Shown in pieces: positions 63,655 to 64,000 of a stretch of 64,000 nucleotides of DNA. Each line of letters begins with the position of its first letter. Within the stretch, counting starts at the first letter, position 1. A program made the translations under genes and the position numbers. The notes beneath the pieces are model-generated. The model made no database searches. It saw nothing but the letters and a program-made list of their open reading frames with translations, and had not been told where the DNA came from. The DNA lies in the NCBI GenBank assembly GCA_965115825.1, contig OZ220464.1, forward strand, positions 2,294,001 to 2,358,000, read 5' to 3'. This DNA is from Bin87 sp965115825 (lineage in GTDB: Bacteria; Chloroflexota; Dehalococcoidia; Lucifugimonadales; UBA3495).

Positions 63655-64000
63655 CTAACGGGCGGTAAATCCACCATCCACCACCAGCTCTGCGCCGGTG
63701 ATGTAAGAGGCCTCGTCGCTGGCAAGGAACAGCACTGCGTTGGCGACTTCTTCCTGCCGCCCTTCGCGGCCCATGGGGACTTGCTCTTCCAGCATTTCCC
63801 GGCGGCCGGCGCGCACTTCTTCCGTGGGAATGTTGCCCATCATCGGAGGCATGTAGCCGGGGTGCACTGAGTTGACCCGGATGTTCTCGCGGCCATACCG
63901 CACGGCCATGGCTTTGGTAAAAATACGCACCGAACCCTTGGAGGCATTGTAGGCCGGGTGTCCGCTGGCCATTCCCACCAGCCCGGCGATGGATGAAATG
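63655..64000 (-). CDS. SDR-family oxidoreductase, C-terminal part (runs off the window)
   Basis: The frame is open to the right edge. The catalytic YxxxK is intact in HPAYNASKGSVRIFTKAMAV, followed by NIRVNSVHPGYMPPMMGN and the end ASDEASYITGAELVVDGGFT. The cofactor-binding half lies outside the window. Unlike the SDR at 24928-25722, it has the standard active site. Confidence 0.9.
   Translation of the reverse strand, partial: ISSIAGLVGMASGHPAYNASKGSVRIFTKAMAVRYGRENIRVNSVHPGYMPPMMGNIPTEEVRAGRREMLEEQVPMGREGRQEEVANAVLFLASDEASYITGAELVVDGGFTAR

Overview
The window is GC-rich bacterial chromosome, most likely from an uncultured Chloroflexota of the Dehalococcoidia/SAR202 type. This is inferred from gene content: a luciferase-like flavin monooxygenase, MmgE/PrpD, a two-domain carboxymuconolactone decarboxylase-like protein, several SDRs, a UGSC-motif selenoprotein, a MoxR-DUF58-transglutaminase operon and a duplicated clpP locus. 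No rRNA or tRNA gene was recognised.

Layout. 1-5962 (+): the end of der, then plsY, a MoxR AAA+ ATPase, a DUF58 protein and a large membrane transglutaminase-like protein whose catalytic Cys position is Ser. 5995-21506 (-): a RapA/HepA-like SNF2 helicase gene cut in two by a 12,226-bp transposon (7620-19845). The transposon has 16-bp terminal inverted repeats, a CTAG target duplication and an IS5-type transposase read through a -1 frameshift. Joining the flanks at a single CTAG restores one open frame of 1,093 codons. The cargo is a defence locus: GHKL (paraMORC-type) ATPase, Z1-domain helicase, DUF4420 PD-(D/E)XK nuclease, AIPR protein, C5-cytosine methyltransferase and Vsr endonuclease, preceded by a zinc-ribbon gene and the stump of a PLD-type helicase gene.

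21640-31086: ogt on +, an LLM flavin oxidoreductase on -, a thioredoxin-fold secreted protein and a small unknown on +, then a minus-strand run of catabolic-looking genes (CMD domain, alpha/beta hydrolase, HPP membrane protein, MmgE/PrpD, coiled-coil protein, SDR) with a tandem duplication at the SDR start, and a small Rieske ferredoxin on +. 31185-31757 (-) is a UGSC-family selenoprotein with an in-frame TGA followed by a good bacterial SECIS-like hairpin. 31922-38862 (-) holds secreted and membrane proteins of unknown role, including three pairs or remnants of paralogues and a 58-aa gene. 39152-43799 (-) holds a beta-hydroxyacid dehydrogenase and a peptide/nickel-type ABC importer lacking ATPase genes.

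43800-46900 is a repeat zone: three copies of a ~145-bp palindromic-ended element, a 126-bp tandem repeat and a repeat-built protein of unknown function. 46897-51252 (+) is tig-clpP-clpP-clpX, a chaperone/protease operon with a partial duplication of the clpX start. 51432-63619 (-) is housekeeping: formyltransferase, xseB, xseA, efp, aroQ, xerC/D-type recombinase, topA, dprA, GH15 glucosidase, DM13 protein, SirB1-like protein, zinc-ribbon protein, and a partial SDR at the right edge.

The two most interesting loci are the defence transposon with its exactly reconstructable insertion, and the selenoprotein gene, which ordinary gene calling would split in two.
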